Positions 6,289-6,410 of a DNA stretch of 6,410 nucleotides are shown here, in pieces (within the stretch, counting starts at the first letter, position 1; the number at the start of each line of letters is the position of its first letter). The DNA comes from Candidatus Helarchaeota archaeon (lineage in GTDB: Archaea; Asgardarchaeota; Lokiarchaeia; Helarchaeales; HEL-GB-A). The DNA lies in assembly GCA_013375405.1 (NCBI GenBank), contig JABXJU010000229.1, forward strand, positions 1-6,410, read 5' to 3'. The notes beneath the pieces were generated by a model. It saw nothing but the letters and a program-made list of their open reading frames with translations, did not search any database and was not told where the DNA came from. Position numbers and translations under genes: made by a program.

Positions 6289-6321
6289 AAAAACCCCCGT
6301 TTCTCGTCGGGGAAAGGGGGT
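6289..6321 (-). terminator. Rho-independent terminator of tRNA-Leu
   Basis: Read on the minus strand just after the tRNA, ACCCCC and TTTC pair with GAAA and GGGGGT across a single bulged C. This gives a ten-pair, G+C-rich stem with an eight-base loop, followed by a run of five T (complement of 6289-6293). The stem begins two bases beyond the tRNA 3' end, as expected for a tRNA transcription terminator. Confidence 0.8.
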
Positions 6322-6322
6322 G

Positions 6323-6406
6323 TGCCGAGGGGGGGACTCGAACCCCCACGTCCTTGCGGACACCGGATTTTGAGTCCGGCGCGTCTACCAATTTCACCAC
6401 CTCGGC
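6323..6406 (-). tRNA. tRNA-Leu (anticodon CAA)
   Basis: The minus strand folds as a class II tRNA of 84 bases. The acceptor stem pairs GCCGAGG with CCTCGGC and has discriminator A. The D region is TGGTGAAATTGGTAGAC. The anticodon stem CCGGA/TCCGG encloses the loop CTCAAAA, giving anticodon CAA (positions 6370-6372), which reads UUG. The long variable arm GTCC-GCAA-GGAC and the T arm GGGGG-TTCGAGT-CCCCC complete the fold. The long variable arm and the anticodon together identify leucine. The 3' CCA is not encoded (CAC follows), so it would be added after transcription. Its 3' end faces the integrase remnant, making it the likely integration target of the element to its left. Confidence 0.95.
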
Positions 6407-6410
6407 AAGA

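Noticed and set aside
6143..6400. 85-codon minus-strand frame covering the tRNA and integrase end
   Set aside because: It starts inside tRNA-Leu and passes through its terminator; the tRNA structure fully explains the DNA, and the opposite strand carries clear recombinase motifs.

Overview
This looks like bacterial DNA: Shine-Dalgarno sites precede ATG and TTG starts, genes are closely spaced, and there is a class II tRNA-Leu with a Rho-independent terminator. The body of the window is AT-rich; the right end (about 6030-6410) is visibly richer in G+C. Two radical SAM enzymes, one with a cobalamin-type N-terminal domain, fit an anaerobic or microaerophilic lifestyle. I cannot name the organism from the sequence alone.

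Layout, left to right. (1) 2-1269 and 1307-2800 form a likely + strand operon with gaps of 26 and 37 bases: the C-terminal end of a secreted-lipase-like alpha/beta hydrolase, a CPBP-type intramembrane protease, and a calcineurin-like metallophosphoesterase with a two-helix membrane hairpin inserted between its catalytic motifs. (2) 2801-4364 holds a 175-base gap and a radical SAM protein with a SPASM-like C-terminal cysteine region. (3) 4365-6001 holds a 248-base gap and a B12-binding-type radical SAM protein that starts at TTG. (4) 6002-6410 holds a beheaded tyrosine recombinase (C-terminal catalytic boxes only), a 10-bp tandem repeat, and a tRNA-Leu(CAA) on the minus strand with its terminator.

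The integrase remnant lies against the 3' side of the tRNA gene, with AT-rich cargo on its far side. That is the expected layout for the border of a genomic island inserted at a tRNA-Leu gene whose integrase has since been truncated.

The least ordinary pattern is shared by the two radical SAM genes. Each is preceded by a very short reading frame (20 codons, and 30 or 36 codons) with its own plausible ribosome binding site. In each case its stop codon overlaps the enzyme's start codon by three bases (ATGA at 2976-2979, TTGA at 4613-4616). This would couple translation of each enzyme to a small peptide. Either peptide could be a leader, a small partner, a ribosomally made precursor, or chance. 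No substrate can be assigned to either enzyme. A joint role with the membrane protease and phosphoesterase is only a hypothesis based on proximity.
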